From the NCBI GenBank assembly GCA_019686135.1, contig JADGHL010000031.1, positions 1 through 44,825 of the forward strand: DNA of 44,825 nucleotides, given 5' to 3'. Origin of the DNA: Myxococcaceae bacterium (GTDB taxonomy: Bacteria; Myxococcota; Myxococcia; Myxococcales; Myxococcaceae). The position numbers and the translations under genes were made by a program. The first letter of the stretch is position 1; each line of letters starts with the position of its first letter. The notes under the pieces are model-generated. The model was given only the letters and a program-made list of their open reading frames with translations. It searched no databases and had not been told where the DNA came from. Of this stretch, positions 26,990-36,209 are shown piece by piece.

Positions 26990-27914
26990 ATGGAGCTCGC
27001 CGTCGCTATCGGCATGGTGCTGGTCGCCAATCTGCTTCTGTCGACGGAGCGGATCCCCATCGAGGTCAGCTCAATCGCGATCGTCGTCCTCCTGGTCGTC
27101 AGCGGGCTGTCGACTCCGAAGGAGGCGCTCGCCGGGTTCTCCAGCGACACGGCGATCTTCCTCTTCGCGCTGGTGGTGCTCGCCCAGGGTCTGGGCGCCA
27201 CGGGTGTGATGCAGATGACCGGCCGGCGGATGCTGGTCTTCGCGCGCGTGGGCCGGAAGGTCTTCATCGCCATGCTGCTGGCGGTGGTCTGTCTCTTCTC
27301 GTCGGTCGCCTCCAACACGGCGGTCACCGCGGGCTTCCTCCCGATGGCGATGGCCTCTGCGGAAAAGGCGAAGATCCCGCACGGCGAGCTGCTCATGCCG
27401 CTCGCTTTCGCCTCCATCCTCGGCGGCACGATCACTCCGTTCGGCACCTCCACCAACCTGGTGTCAGCGCTGCGATGCGGAGTCTGGGGATTCGGCCGAT
27501 CGGCTTCTTCGAGCTGGTGCCGGTCGGGCTGACGCTGGCGATCGTCGGTATCGCCACCACGCTCGTTGCGGCGCGGTACCTGTTGCGGGTCATGGCGCCA
27601 CGGGCGTGGACACGACGCTGGTCCACCGGACGTACTTCAGCGAGGCGGCGTTCACGCCGGGGTCGCGCCTCATCGGCCGGCGCCTCGCGGAGCTCACGGA
27701 GACGATCGGGCTTCCGGTGCATGCGATCCTTCGCGGGGCGCGCTGCTCCGCCCGGATCCGGACGAGGTGATCCGCCCGGACGACCCCCTCGTCATACCGG
27801 TTCAGCGACTACCTCCGCGTCGGCGGGCCGCTCACGGCGCTCGCGGTCGTGCTGCTGCTGTTCGCCGTCCCGCTGGTCTGGCCCTTCGTCCCCGCGCCGG
27901 TTCCGGCCACCTGA
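26990..27914 (+). pseudogene. Broken SLC13-type (DASS/CitT-like) permease
   Basis: The intact first part (26990 to about 27465) reads as membrane helices of an SLC13-type permease, including SVASNTAVTAGFLPMAMA and GGTITPFGTSTNLV, the usual Na/substrate loops. The frame then shifts about four times: near 27470 (continuing MRSLGIRPIGFFELVPVGL), near 27600 (TYFSEAAFTPGSRLIGRRL, part of a TrkA_C/RCK_C domain), near 27742 (LLRPDPDEVIRPDDPLV) and near 27797 (RFSDYLRVGGPLTALAVV, a late membrane helix). The stop is at 27914. About half of a normal protein (second RCK_C domain and several helices) is missing between the last two pieces. Several independent breaks plus a deletion make decay more likely than sequencing error. 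Its end overlaps the 3' end of the efflux channel gene on the other strand. Confidence 0.75.
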
Positions 27915-29323
27915 GGCGTCTGCCAGCCGCCACCCAGCGCCCGGTAGAGCTGCACCAACGCCTGCGCCCGCCGTGTCCGCGCCTGGGCCAGTGCCAGCTC
28001 GGCCGGGAAGAGGCTGTTCTCGATGGTGGTCACCTCCAGGTACGACGCCACGCCCGCCTTGAAGCGCGCCTCCGCGAGACGGCGCTGCGTCCCAAGCGCC
28101 GCGACCTGCTTCTTCAGCGCGCCGATCTCCGTCCGGAGCTGCTGCGCCGCCCAGAGTGCGTCGGACACCTCCTGCAGTGCGGTGAGCACGGTCTGCGCGT
28201 ACGTCGACTTCGCGGCCTCGAAGTTGGCGACCGCCTCCTCGCGCGCGGCGACGAGCTGCTCGCCGCTGAGCACCGGCGCGGGCCACAGCACGCTGCCGCC
28301 ATACCGCCATGAGCTCGCGTCCGCGCCGAGGAGCTGCGAGAGCTCGGCGCTCAGATACCCGAGCGCGCCGGTGAGGCTGATCCGCGGGAAGAAGGAAGCC
28401 TCGGCCACGCCCACCTGCGCGTTGGCGGCGATCAGCAACTGCTCCGCGGCGCGGACGTCGGGCCGGCGCTCCAGAAGCTCTGCGGGAAGCCCCGGCGGAA
28501 CGTCCGGCGTCTCGAACGCGAGGCCGTCCTCCTCTGGCCGGGCAATCGCTCCGGGCGGTTGACCCAACAGCAGCGAGAGCCGGTCTTCGACCTGGCCGAT
28601 CTGCAGCAGCACGGACGCCTCCTCCGCCTGCGCCTGCGCCAGGAGCGCCTCGCCGTTGGCGACCTCCGTCGCATTCCCCACGCCGGCCTGAAGCCGCGAT
28701 CGGTAGAGTTCCAGCGTGCGCCGGCGCGTCTCGATCGTGCGCGCGGCGATCTGCCGCTGCAGGTCCAGCCCCTTGAGCTCGAACCAGGTCTGCGCCACTT
28801 CGGCGACGAGGCTGGCCACGAGCGCGCGCCGGTTCTCCTCCGCGGCCATGAAGGACGCCCAGCCGGCCTCGCTCAGACGTCGAAGCCGTCCCCACAGGTC
28901 GATCTCCCAGTTGAGCACCGCCGAGAGGCTGAACGCGTTGAACGGGCGGCGCGCCTGGGGGAACGGCACCGCGGTCTGGTTCTTCGAGCGATCGGCGCTC
29001 GCCGCGACGGAGAGCTGGGGCCAGAGCGCCCAGTCGTTTCCGACCGCCAGCGCGCGCGCCCCCTGCACCCGCGCGGCCGCCGCGCGCAGATCGAGGTTCT
29101 GCGCCAGCGCGGTCGCGATCAATCGCTGGAGCGCGGGATCGCGATACAGCGCCCACCACGGCAGGTCGGCAAGGCTCGCTGTGTCGGCGGGTGTGCCCGC
29201 GGGCGGGGGCGCGGCGAAGCGGAAGGCTGAGGGCGTGACGATGTCCGGCCGGCGGTAGTTCGGCCCGACCGCGCAGCCCGTCAGCGCCCACAGCACGACT
29301 CCGGCGCAGGCTGCGCGGCTCAT
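27809..29323 (-). CDS. Outer-membrane channel of RND efflux system (OprM/TolC family, NodT-type lipoprotein)
   Basis: 504 residues from the ATG at 29323, which overlaps the stop of the pump gene by ATGA. The lipoprotein signal ends in LTGC (C17), followed by AVGPNYRRPD, the typical start of mature OprM/NodT proteins. Two OEP repeats of long helices and strands follow, for example DLRAAAARVQGARALAVGN and LPAELLERRPDVRAAEQLL, the hallmark of the second repeat. The trimer forms the exit duct through the outer membrane. Odd: the last 35 or so residues after LYRALGGGWQTPQ are low-complexity Gly/Thr/Ser and run antisense through the broken permease, so the original stop codon may have been lost. 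Confidence 0.93.
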   Translation of the reverse strand: MSRAACAGVVLWALTGCAVGPNYRRPDIVTPSAFRFAAPPPAGTPADTASLADLPWWALYRDPALQRLIATALAQNLDLRAAAARVQGARALAVGNDWALWPQLSVAASADRSKNQTAVPFPQARRPFNAFSLSAVLNWEIDLWGRLRRLSEAGWASFMAAEENRRALVASLVAEVAQTWFELKGLDLQRQIAARTIETRRRTLELYRSRLQAGVGNATEVANGEALLAQAQAEEASVLLQIGQVEDRLSLLLGQPPGAIARPEEDGLAFETPDVPPGLPAELLERRPDVRAAEQLLIAANAQVGVAEASFFPRISLTGALGYLSAELSQLLGADASSWRYGGSVLWPAPVLSGEQLVAAREEAVANFEAAKSTYAQTVLTALQEVSDALWAAQQLRTEIGALKKQVAALGTQRRLAEARFKAGVASYLEVTTIENSLFPAELALAQARTRRAQALVQLYRALGGGWQTPQVAGTGAGTKGQTSGTANSSSTTASAVSGPPTRR

Positions 29324-32300
29324 CTGGGCGCCTCCGTGGCCGGATGTACGGCGGGGCGGCGGCGCCGCTGCCGGAAGGCTTTCCAGCGCTCGGCCAGCCG
29401 CTCCACCCACGCGTACAGCGGCGGCACCAGAAGCACCCCGAACACCGTCGCCACCAGCATCCCGGTGATCACGACGGTGCCCAGCTCACGCCGCGACACC
29501 GCGCCCGAACCGGTGGCGAACCACAGCGGCAGGCAGCCGAAGATGAACGCCAGCGAGGTCATCAGGATGGGCCGCAGGCGGATCCGCGCGCCCTCCACCG
29601 CGGCGTCCTCCACGCTCAACCCGTGCGCGCGCCGCGCCCGAGCGAACTCGACGATCAGAATCGCGTTCTTCGCCGCCAGGCCGACCAGCATGATCAACCC
29701 GATCTCGGCGAACACGTCGCTGGGGAACGCGCGGAGCGTCAGCCCGAGGTAGGCGCCGAGCACCGCCACCGGCGTGGTCAACAGCACGCTCCAGGGCAGC
29801 GACCAGCTCTCGTAGAGCGCCGCCAGCACCAGGAACACGAACACCACCGCGAGCGCGAACGACCGGCCGACGCCGCTGGTCCGCTGCTGCTGGTACGCGA
29901 GCGCGCTCCATTCGGTACGCATGTCGCCGGGAAGCACTGCGTGGGCCACGTCGGTGAGCGCGTCCATGGCCTGCGCCGAGCTGTACCCGGGCGCGGGCGT
30001 GGCGGTGACCTCCGCGGCCCGGTAGAGGTTGAAGCGGGTGATGTACTGCGGGCCCTGGCTGTTCCGGATCCGCAGCACCTGGGTGATGGGGATCATCCCG
30101 CCGCGCTGCGTCCGGATGGAGAACTGCGCCAGCGCGTCGGTGTTCGCGCGGTACTTCGGCTCCGCGCCCACGTACACGCGCCACGGGCGCCCAAAGAGGG
30201 TGAAGTCGTTGACGTACACGCCGGCGAGGAACGTCTGCAGCGTGGCGTACACGTCCGCGATCGACGCGCCCTGCTGCAGCAGCTGATCGCGATCGACGTC
30301 GATGTAGAGCTGCGGCACCGAAGCGCGGAACTGGCTCTGCACCTGGGTGAGCTCCGGGCGCCTCCGCGCGTCGACCAGAAAGCGCTGCAGGTGCTCCTCC
30401 AGGTACTCGGGCGTGTTGCCGCCCACGTCCTGCAGCTCCATCACCAGCCCGCCGGTGGCGCTGATCCCTGGGATCGACGGCGGGAGGATGGCGAACGCGG
30501 TCGCCGCGGGGACCGCCGCCAGCTTGCGGTTCAGCGCGGTGACGATCGCCTCCGCGCTCTCCTCGGGCGCCTTGCGTTCGCTCCAGCGCTCGAGCGTGAT
30601 GAAGAAGGATCCGAAGTTGGTGCTCGCGGTGGTGGAGAGGATGGAGTAGCCGACCACCGTGTTCACGTGGGCGATCCCCGGCGTGCGCCGGAGGATCTCC
30701 TCCATCTGCGCCATCGCCGCGTCGGTGCGCTGGAGCGAGGCGCCATCCGGCAGGCTGACGTTGATGAAGCAGTAGCCGAGGTCCTCGGTGGGGATGAAGG
30801 ACTTCGGCGTCCGCCGGGCCAGCAGGATCGCCGCCGCCGCGAACAGCCCCACGGCCAGAAGGCTGAAGGCGGCGCGGCGCACCAGCGCATGCGTGAGGCG
30901 CACGTAGCCACGGGTCGTCCGTTCGAAGGCGCGGTTGAACCACCGGAAGGCGCGCGCGCCCCAGCGCCCGCGGCGGCCCTCCTCGTGCGGGCGCAACAGC
31001 AGCGCGCACAGCGCCGGGCTGAGGGAGAGCGCGTTGAACGCGGAGATCAGCACCGAGAGCGCGATGGTGATCGCGAACTGCTTGTACATCCGGCCCGAGA
31101 TGCCGGAGACGAACGCCACCGGGATGAACACCGACGAGAGGATCAGCGCGATGCTGATGACCGGTCCCTGCACTTCCCGCATCGCCTGGAAGCTGGCGTC
31201 GAGCGGGGTCATCCCCTCCTCGATGTGGCGGCTGACGGCCTCCACCACGACGATCGCGTCGTCCACCACCAGGCCGATCGCCAGCACCAGCCCGAAGAGG
31301 GAGAGGGTGTTGATGGAGAAGCCGAGCGGGGGAAAGAAGAGGAACGCGCCGATGAGCGACACCGGCACGGTGAGCAGCGGGATCAGCGTGGCGCGGGCGC
31401 TCTGCAGGAACAGGAACACCACGGCCATCACCAGCAGCAGCGCGGCGACGAGTGTGATGAGGATCTCGCGGATGCCTTCGGTCACCGGCCGGGTGGTGTC
31501 CAGCGAGGTCTGGTACGCGAGGCCCTCGGGGAAGCTCTGGCTCAGCTCCTTCAACTTCTCCCGCACCCGTTGCACCACCTCCAGCGCGTCGGTGCCGGGG
31601 AGCTGGTAGACGGCCATCGTCGACGCGGGTCGGCCGTCGAAGCGCGAACGCTGGGCGTATGTCTGCGCGCCGAGCTCGATCCGCGCGACGTCCCGGAGCC
31701 GCACCACGCCGCCGTTTGGGAGGGCCCGGACCACGATGTCCGCGAACTCCTCGGGCGACCGCAGCCGGCCCTGCGCGCGCGCGGTGAGGGTAAGGTCGGT
31801 CCCCGGCGGCGCTGGCTCGGCGCCGATCTGCCCGGTGGGGTTGACGGTGTTCTGCGCGCGCACCGCGTTCTGGACGTCGACGGCGGTGATGCCCAACGCG
31901 GTGAGGCGATCCGGCTGCAGCCAGATCCGCATGGCGTAGTTGGACGCGCCGAAGACGAAGACGTCGCCCACGCCCGGGACTCGCAGCAGATCGTCGCGCA
32001 TCCGGATCGCCACGTAGTTGGAGAGGAAGGTGGGGTCGTAGCGGTCGTCGGGCGAGTAGACAGACACCAGGAGAAGCGGCGCCGGGTTCGCCTTGCGGAT
32101 GGTCACCCCGACCTGGTTCACCTGCGCCGGGAGGAACGGCGTGGCCTGCTGAAGCCGGTTCTGGGTCTGAATGTTGTCGAGGTCGATGTTGCTGTCCACG
32201 TCGAACGTGACCTGCATGGACATCGTCCCGTCGGCCGCGTTGATGGACCGCAGGTAGATCATGTTCTCGACGCCGTTCACCGCCTCTTCGATCGGCACCG

Positions 32301-32487
32301 CCACCGCCTGCTCGACGGTCAGCGGATCGGCGCCCTGGTACGAGGTCTGGATGTTGATCTGCGGCGGGGTGATGCCCTGGGGGAACTGGGCGATCGGCAG
32401 CGAGCGGATCGTCACGAGTCCGCCGAGCACCAGCACGAGCGAGACCACCATCGCCACGATCGGGCGACGGATGAAGAAGGGGCTCAT
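29320..32487 (-). CDS. RND multidrug efflux pump, HAE1 (AcrB-like) family
   Basis: 1,055 residues, the normal length. Proton-driven inner-membrane pump that works with the adaptor upstream and the channel downstream. It starts MSPFFIRRPIVAMVVSLVL (first membrane helix), then the porter domain (SLPIAQFPQGITPPQI). The proton-relay pair is D409-D410 in AIGLVVDDAIVVVE, and the partner lysine lies in AAKNAILIVEFAR. The second half repeats the layout, as usual. The ATG at 32487 overlaps the adaptor stop codon (ATGA) and the stop overlaps the channel ATG, so all three are translationally coupled. Substrates (drugs, solvents, dyes) cannot be predicted. Confidence 0.97.
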   Translation of the reverse strand: MSPFFIRRPIVAMVVSLVLVLGGLVTIRSLPIAQFPQGITPPQINIQTSYQGADPLTVEQAVAVPIEEAVNGVENMIYLRSINAADGTMSMQVTFDVDSNIDLDNIQTQNRLQQATPFLPAQVNQVGVTIRKANPAPLLLVSVYSPDDRYDPTFLSNYVAIRMRDDLLRVPGVGDVFVFGASNYAMRIWLQPDRLTALGITAVDVQNAVRAQNTVNPTGQIGAEPAPPGTDLTLTARAQGRLRSPEEFADIVVRALPNGGVVRLRDVARIELGAQTYAQRSRFDGRPASTMAVYQLPGTDALEVVQRVREKLKELSQSFPEGLAYQTSLDTTRPVTEGIREILITLVAALLLVMAVVFLFLQSARATLIPLLTVPVSLIGAFLFFPPLGFSINTLSLFGLVLAIGLVVDDAIVVVEAVSRHIEEGMTPLDASFQAMREVQGPVISIALILSSVFIPVAFVSGISGRMYKQFAITIALSVLISAFNALSLSPALCALLLRPHEEGRRGRWGARAFRWFNRAFERTTRGYVRLTHALVRRAAFSLLAVGLFAAAAILLARRTPKSFIPTEDLGYCFINVSLPDGASLQRTDAAMAQMEEILRRTPGIAHVNTVVGYSILSTTASTNFGSFFITLERWSERKAPEESAEAIVTALNRKLAAVPAATAFAILPPSIPGISATGGLVMELQDVGGNTPEYLEEHLQRFLVDARRRPELTQVQSQFRASVPQLYIDVDRDQLLQQGASIADVYATLQTFLAGVYVNDFTLFGRPWRVYVGAEPKYRANTDALAQFSIRTQRGGMIPITQVLRIRNSQGPQYITRFNLYRAAEVTATPAPGYSSAQAMDALTDVAHAVLPGDMRTEWSALAYQQQRTSGVGRSFALAVVFVFLVLAALYESWSLPWSVLLTTPVAVLGAYLGLTLRAFPSDVFAEIGLIMLVGLAAKNAILIVEFARARRAHGLSVEDAAVEGARIRLRPILMTSLAFIFGCLPLWFATGSGAVSRRELGTVVITGMLVATVFGVLLVPPLYAWVERLAERWKAFRQRRRRPAVHPATEAPR

Positions 32488-33689
32488 CGCCGCGGCGCTC
32501 CGGAGCCGCCCACGCCTGCGGGCGGGGCTGAGGGTCGCGCCGGCACGGGGTGGACCTGCTGGCCATCTTTCGCTTTGGCGAAGCCGTCCACCACCACCTG
32601 TTCGCCCGCCGCCACGCCCCGGCGGATCACCACCTCGCCGCCCACCGTCGGACCCAGCTCCACCTCGCGCACGTGCAGCACACCGCCCCGGTCCACCACG
32701 CCGACCCGCGTGACGTTCTGCAGCGCCTGGATCGCCCGCTCGGGCACGACCACCGCGCCGTGCAGCACCCGTGTCTGCAGCCGGACCCGCGCGTACTGGC
32801 CGGGACGCAGGATGCGGTCCGGGTTGGGGAAGACGGCGTCCACCTGGATCGTGCCGGTGGCCGGGTCCACCGCGCGGTTGGCGAAGACCAGGTCGCCCTC
32901 ATAGGGGTGGCGCGATCCGTCGGCGAGGAAGAGCTCGATCCTCCGCTGTGGCCCCACCGTTCCGTCCGCGCCCTCGCGGCGGCTGAGCTCCAGCCACAGG
33001 CGTTCGGGGAGCCCGAAGCGGACGCGCACCGGGTCCACCTTGCTCACGGTGGTGAGCAACGTGGGCGATCCCTGGCCGACCAGGTTGCCGATCTGGACCT
33101 CTGCGCGGCCGGCGATGCCGTCGATGGGTGAAGTGATCCGTGTGTACGAGAGGTTCAGCTTCGCCTGGTCCAGCGCCGCCTTCGTCGCGCGCACCTGCGC
33201 CGCCTGCTGCTTCTCGTTGGCGACGGCGGCGTCGTAGTCCTGCCGGCTCACCGCGTCGACCTCCACCAGCGGCCGCAGCCGGTCCCTCAGAGCCCGCGCG
33301 TTGATCCAGCTGGCGCGGGCACTCATCCACGCGGCGCGGGCGCGCTCCACCTCCGCGCGGTACTCGCGCGGATCGATCGTGAAGAGCCACTGGCCCTTCT
33401 TCACGAAGCTGCCCTCGCGGTAGCGCTGTTCGATGAGGAAGCCCGCCACCCGCGCGCGGATGTCCACGTTGATGTCGCCGTCCAGCGTCCCCACCAGCTC
33501 CGTGACGATCGGCACGTCGCGCTGTACGGCGCGCGTCACTGTGACGACGGGCGGCGGCGGGGCGGGCGGTGTCCTCTGCGCGGCATCACGGGCGCAGGCG
33601 CCCAGGCACAGGGCACACGCCCAGAGCGCGCGCGTGTGAAGGCGGTCTGCTGGAAGACGCCGGGCGGGCACGCGTGCGAGGGTGTGCAC
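32484..33689 (-). CDS. RND efflux periplasmic adaptor (AcrA/MexA family lipoprotein)
   Basis: 401 residues. The GTG at 33689 is used: GAGAGG lies 8 bases upstream and no ATG or GTG occurs between it and the lipobox. The signal ends in LCLGAC (acylated C32). The membrane-fusion layout follows: a barrel-sandwich half (VNVDIRARVAGFLIEQRY type hybrid motif, GSFVKKGQWLFTIDPREY), a helical hairpin, the second lipoyl half (LSYTRITSPIDGIAGRAEVQ), a beta-barrel (VDPVRVRFGLPERL) and a membrane-proximal domain (VVVPERAIQAL, GGEVVIRRGVAAGEQVVVDG). It is first in the operon and divergent from the ATP-grasp-like gene. No regulator gene is adjacent. Confidence 0.95.
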   Translation of the reverse strand: MHTLARVPARRLPADRLHTRALWACALCLGACARDAAQRTPPAPPPPVVTVTRAVQRDVPIVTELVGTLDGDINVDIRARVAGFLIEQRYREGSFVKKGQWLFTIDPREYRAEVERARAAWMSARASWINARALRDRLRPLVEVDAVSRQDYDAAVANEKQQAAQVRATKAALDQAKLNLSYTRITSPIDGIAGRAEVQIGNLVGQGSPTLLTTVSKVDPVRVRFGLPERLWLELSRREGADGTVGPQRRIELFLADGSRHPYEGDLVFANRAVDPATGTIQVDAVFPNPDRILRPGQYARVRLQTRVLHGAVVVPERAIQALQNVTRVGVVDRGGVLHVREVELGPTVGGEVVIRRGVAAGEQVVVDGFAKAKDGQQVHPVPARPSAPPAGVGGSGAPRR

Positions 33690-33817
33690 GCCAGTGGCCT
33701 CTCACATTGCGACGCCGGGCCGATGGCAGCGTTCAGCGCTCCGGGGTGGTGCGGACCGGCGCCTCCGAGTCCTATCGGGCAGCGCACCCGGGAGGCGCCA
33801 TCGGGCACGGACGGCCA

Positions 33818-33826
33818 TGCTAGCGT
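33818..33826 (+). promoter_or_regulatory. Extended -10 box TGCTAGCGT
   Basis: It ends 10 bases before the ATG at 33837. No Shine-Dalgarno sequence lies between, so the transcript probably has only a few bases of leader. Confidence 0.45.
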
Positions 33827-33836
33827 CGCGGCACGA

Positions 33837-35048
33837 ATGGATCAGACCTTCCGGACGGCGTGGAACCAGGCGTTCACTCCGGCGCTGTACGCGCGCTACA
33901 CGAAGCTCCTGGAGGCCGAAGTCGGGCCGATCCCCTACCGCGTCGCCGAATCGCCGCTCTTTCTCCCCGAAGACCTTCGCGACGATCTCTTCCGCGTCAC
34001 CCGCGAGCTGCTCGAACAGCTCGCCGCTCCGGCGGCGATGGCGCGGGCGCGCGAGGCGATCCCTCCGGACTTCGACGTGCCTCGCTGTGACGACGCGCCG
34101 GGCTGCATGACGGTGGACTTCGCCATCGTCGAGGGCGAACAGGGGAGGCTGGAGGGCCGGGTCGTGGAGCTGCAGGCGTTCCCGTCGCTGTATGGCTTCA
34201 CCATCAAGCAGGCGCAGGTGTTCGACACGCTGTTGCGCGAGCTCCCCGGTATCCGCCGCGGCTTCCACTGCTTTGACCAGAAGTACGACTTCGACTCGGC
34301 GATTGCCCTCTTCCGCGAGGCGGTGCTCGCCGGCGGCGATCCGGAAGAGGTCGTGCTTCTGGAGATCGAACCGGACCGGCAGAAGACCCGCACCGACTTC
34401 GTGGCCACCCGCGCGCTGCTGGGCATCGACGCGGTCTGCGTGACGGAGGTGATCAAGGAAGGTCGCCGGCTGTGCCGGACGAAGGACGGCCGGAAGGTAC
34501 CCATCAAGCGCATCTACAACCGGGTGGTGTTCGACGAGCTTCTGCAGAAGAAGCCGAAGATGGCGTTCGCGTTCACCGACGATCTGGACGTCACCTGGTG
34601 CTGCCACCCGAACTGGTACTGGATGTGGTCCAAGTTCTCGCTCCCGGTGCTGGAGCACCCCTGGGTGCCGAAGTCCCATCTGCTCTCGGAGCTGAAGGAG
34701 CTCCCGGAGGATCTGTCGGCGTACGTGCTCAAGCCGCTGTTCTCCTTCGCGGGTTCGGGCGTGAAGATCGACGTCACCGAAGCGGACCTGCGCGCCATCC
34801 CTCCCGCCGAGCGGCGCCACTGGCTTCTGCAGCGGAAGGTGACCTACGCGCGCGCGCTCAAGACGCCGGAGGGGATCGGCGTGGCGGCGGAGGTGCGCAT
34901 CCTCTGCCTCCGTGCGCCCCGCCAGCGCCTGCCCGAGCCGTTCATGAACCTGGTCCGGCTTTCGCGCGGGAAGATGCTGGGCATCGACTACAACAAGGGC
35001 CTGGACTGGGTGGGGTCCACCGTGGCGCTCTGGCCGAAGGCGGAGTAG
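33837..35048 (+). CDS. ATP-grasp-like ligase, possibly circularly permuted (tentative)
   Basis: 403 residues from the ATG at 33837 (MDQTFRTAWNQAFTPALYAR); the open frame upstream is not coding in character and holds the promoter box. The C-terminal half has AYVLKPLFSFAGSGVKI (near residue 300), which looks like the Lys and Gly-rich loop of an ATP-grasp nucleotide site, preceded by HPNWYWMWSKFSLP and followed by HWLLQRKVTYARAL. The N-terminal half (TVDFAIVEGEQGRLEGRVVE, LQAFPSLYGFTIKQAQVFD) could hold the acidic metal ligands if the fold is permuted as in glutathionylspermidine synthase. This is motif reading only. It is convergent, 12 bases apart, with the GCS2-type ligase gene and probably belongs to the same pathway. 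Confidence 0.6.
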   Translation: MDQTFRTAWNQAFTPALYARYTKLLEAEVGPIPYRVAESPLFLPEDLRDDLFRVTRELLEQLAAPAAMARAREAIPPDFDVPRCDDAPGCMTVDFAIVEGEQGRLEGRVVELQAFPSLYGFTIKQAQVFDTLLRELPGIRRGFHCFDQKYDFDSAIALFREAVLAGGDPEEVVLLEIEPDRQKTRTDFVATRALLGIDAVCVTEVIKEGRRLCRTKDGRKVPIKRIYNRVVFDELLQKKPKMAFAFTDDLDVTWCCHPNWYWMWSKFSLPVLEHPWVPKSHLLSELKELPEDLSAYVLKPLFSFAGSGVKIDVTEADLRAIPPAERRHWLLQRKVTYARALKTPEGIGVAAEVRILCLRAPRQRLPEPFMNLVRLSRGKMLGIDYNKGLDWVGSTVALWPKAE

Positions 35049-35060
35049 CGGCCTTCTCCG

Positions 35061-36209
35061 TCAGGCGCTCCGCTGCACCGTCCCCGCATTCGGGCCGAGG
35101 CCCGCCATGGTCTCGTCCACCAGCCACCGGACCACCGCGCGGGCGTCGTTGGTCTCCTTGAAGATCCGCAGCTGGTGATCCGACGAGGTCCCCTCTTCGA
35201 GGATCTTCCGCACCGCGGCCACCTCCTTCTCGGTGCCGAGCAGCGCGGCGGCTTCGGAGACGAACGCGAGCAGCTCGTCCAGAAGCTCGGGGAAGGGGCG
35301 TTCGCGCTGTTCGCCGAAGTCGATCAGCCGGGCGTGCCGCCCGTACCGGCAGGCCCGCCACTTGTTCTCTTCGATCAGCGCGCTGGGGTAGGTGCGCCAC
35401 GCCATGTTGTGCCGGTAGAGCAGGTACAGCTGCGCGGTGAGCGCCTGGATCAGCGCCGCGAGCGCCACCGAATGCTCCAGCCGGGTCGGCATGTCGCAGA
35501 TCCGGACCTCCACCGTGTCGTAGAGGTAGTGGGCGCGCACGTCCCACCAGATCTTCTTCCCGTTGTCGATCGTGTTGGTTTTGATGAGCAGGTCGACGTA
35601 CTCCTTGAACTGCGAGTAGCTCTCGAAGACGCCGGGGATGCCGGTGCGCGGGAAGCGCTTGAACAACAGCGACCGGGTGGAGTGCTGCCCGGAGGCGCGG
35701 CCCAGCCACAGCGGCGACGAGGTGGACAGCGCCAGAAGGTGCGGGAGGAAGTAGCGGAGCTGGTTCGCCATCTGGATGGCGACCTCTTTCTCCTTGATCC
35801 CCACGTGCACGTGCAGCCCGAAGATCAGGTTGGCGCGCGCCACGTCCTGCATGTCCTCCACGATCGCGTGGTAGCGGTCGTGGTTGGTGATGTCCTGCGA
35901 CTTCCAGTCCGAGAACGGGTGGGTGCCCGCGCCGACGATCCGCATCCCACCCTGGCGGGCGATCCGGTCCAGCTCCACCCGCATCTCCGCGAGCTCGTCG
36001 CGGATCTCGCCCACGGTCTGGCAGACGCCGGTGCCGATCTCCACGACCGACTGGTGCATCTCCGGCCGCACCCGCTCGCGGAGGATCGCCTTGCCATCCT
36101 CGAGCAGGCGGGAGACGTAGGAGCGCAGCTCCCAGGTCTGGCCGTCGACGATCTGGAACTCCTCCTCCACGCCCAGCGTGAACTGCCCCTCGAGGGGATT
36201 GCGCATCAT
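35061..36209 (-). CDS. GCS2-type carboxylate-amine ligase (YbdK-like)
   Basis: 382 residues. The start is the ATG at 36209, overlapping the stop of the preceding ATP-grasp gene by ATGA and preceded by AAAGG. The signature TLGVEEEFQIVD (residues 11-22) and the later FGLHVHVGI, AHYLYDTVEVRICDMPTRL and MAWRTYPSALIEENKW are typical of the GCS2 family, which uses ATP to join the side-chain or alpha carboxylate of an acidic residue to an amine. YbdK itself has weak glutamate-cysteine ligase activity, but most relatives have unknown substrates. It is last in the minus-strand run of amide-bond genes. Confidence 0.92.
   Translation of the reverse strand: MMRNPLEGQFTLGVEEEFQIVDGQTWELRSYVSRLLEDGKAILRERVRPEMHQSVVEIGTGVCQTVGEIRDELAEMRVELDRIARQGGMRIVGAGTHPFSDWKSQDITNHDRYHAIVEDMQDVARANLIFGLHVHVGIKEKEVAIQMANQLRYFLPHLLALSTSSPLWLGRASGQHSTRSLLFKRFPRTGIPGVFESYSQFKEYVDLLIKTNTIDNGKKIWWDVRAHYLYDTVEVRICDMPTRLEHSVALAALIQALTAQLYLLYRHNMAWRTYPSALIEENKWRACRYGRHARLIDFGEQRERPFPELLDELLAFVSEAAALLGTEKEVAAVRKILEEGTSSDHQLRIFKETNDARAVVRWLVDETMAGLGPNAGTVQRSA

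Noticed and set aside
26990-27532. Short functional permease of 180 residues
   Set aside because: The reading frame ends by frameshift; the rest of the family sequence continues in other frames downstream, so it is a fragment.
26827-27914. Integrated mobile element at the tRNA-Leu gene
   Set aside because: No integrase gene and no repeat of the tRNA 3' end were found in the window.
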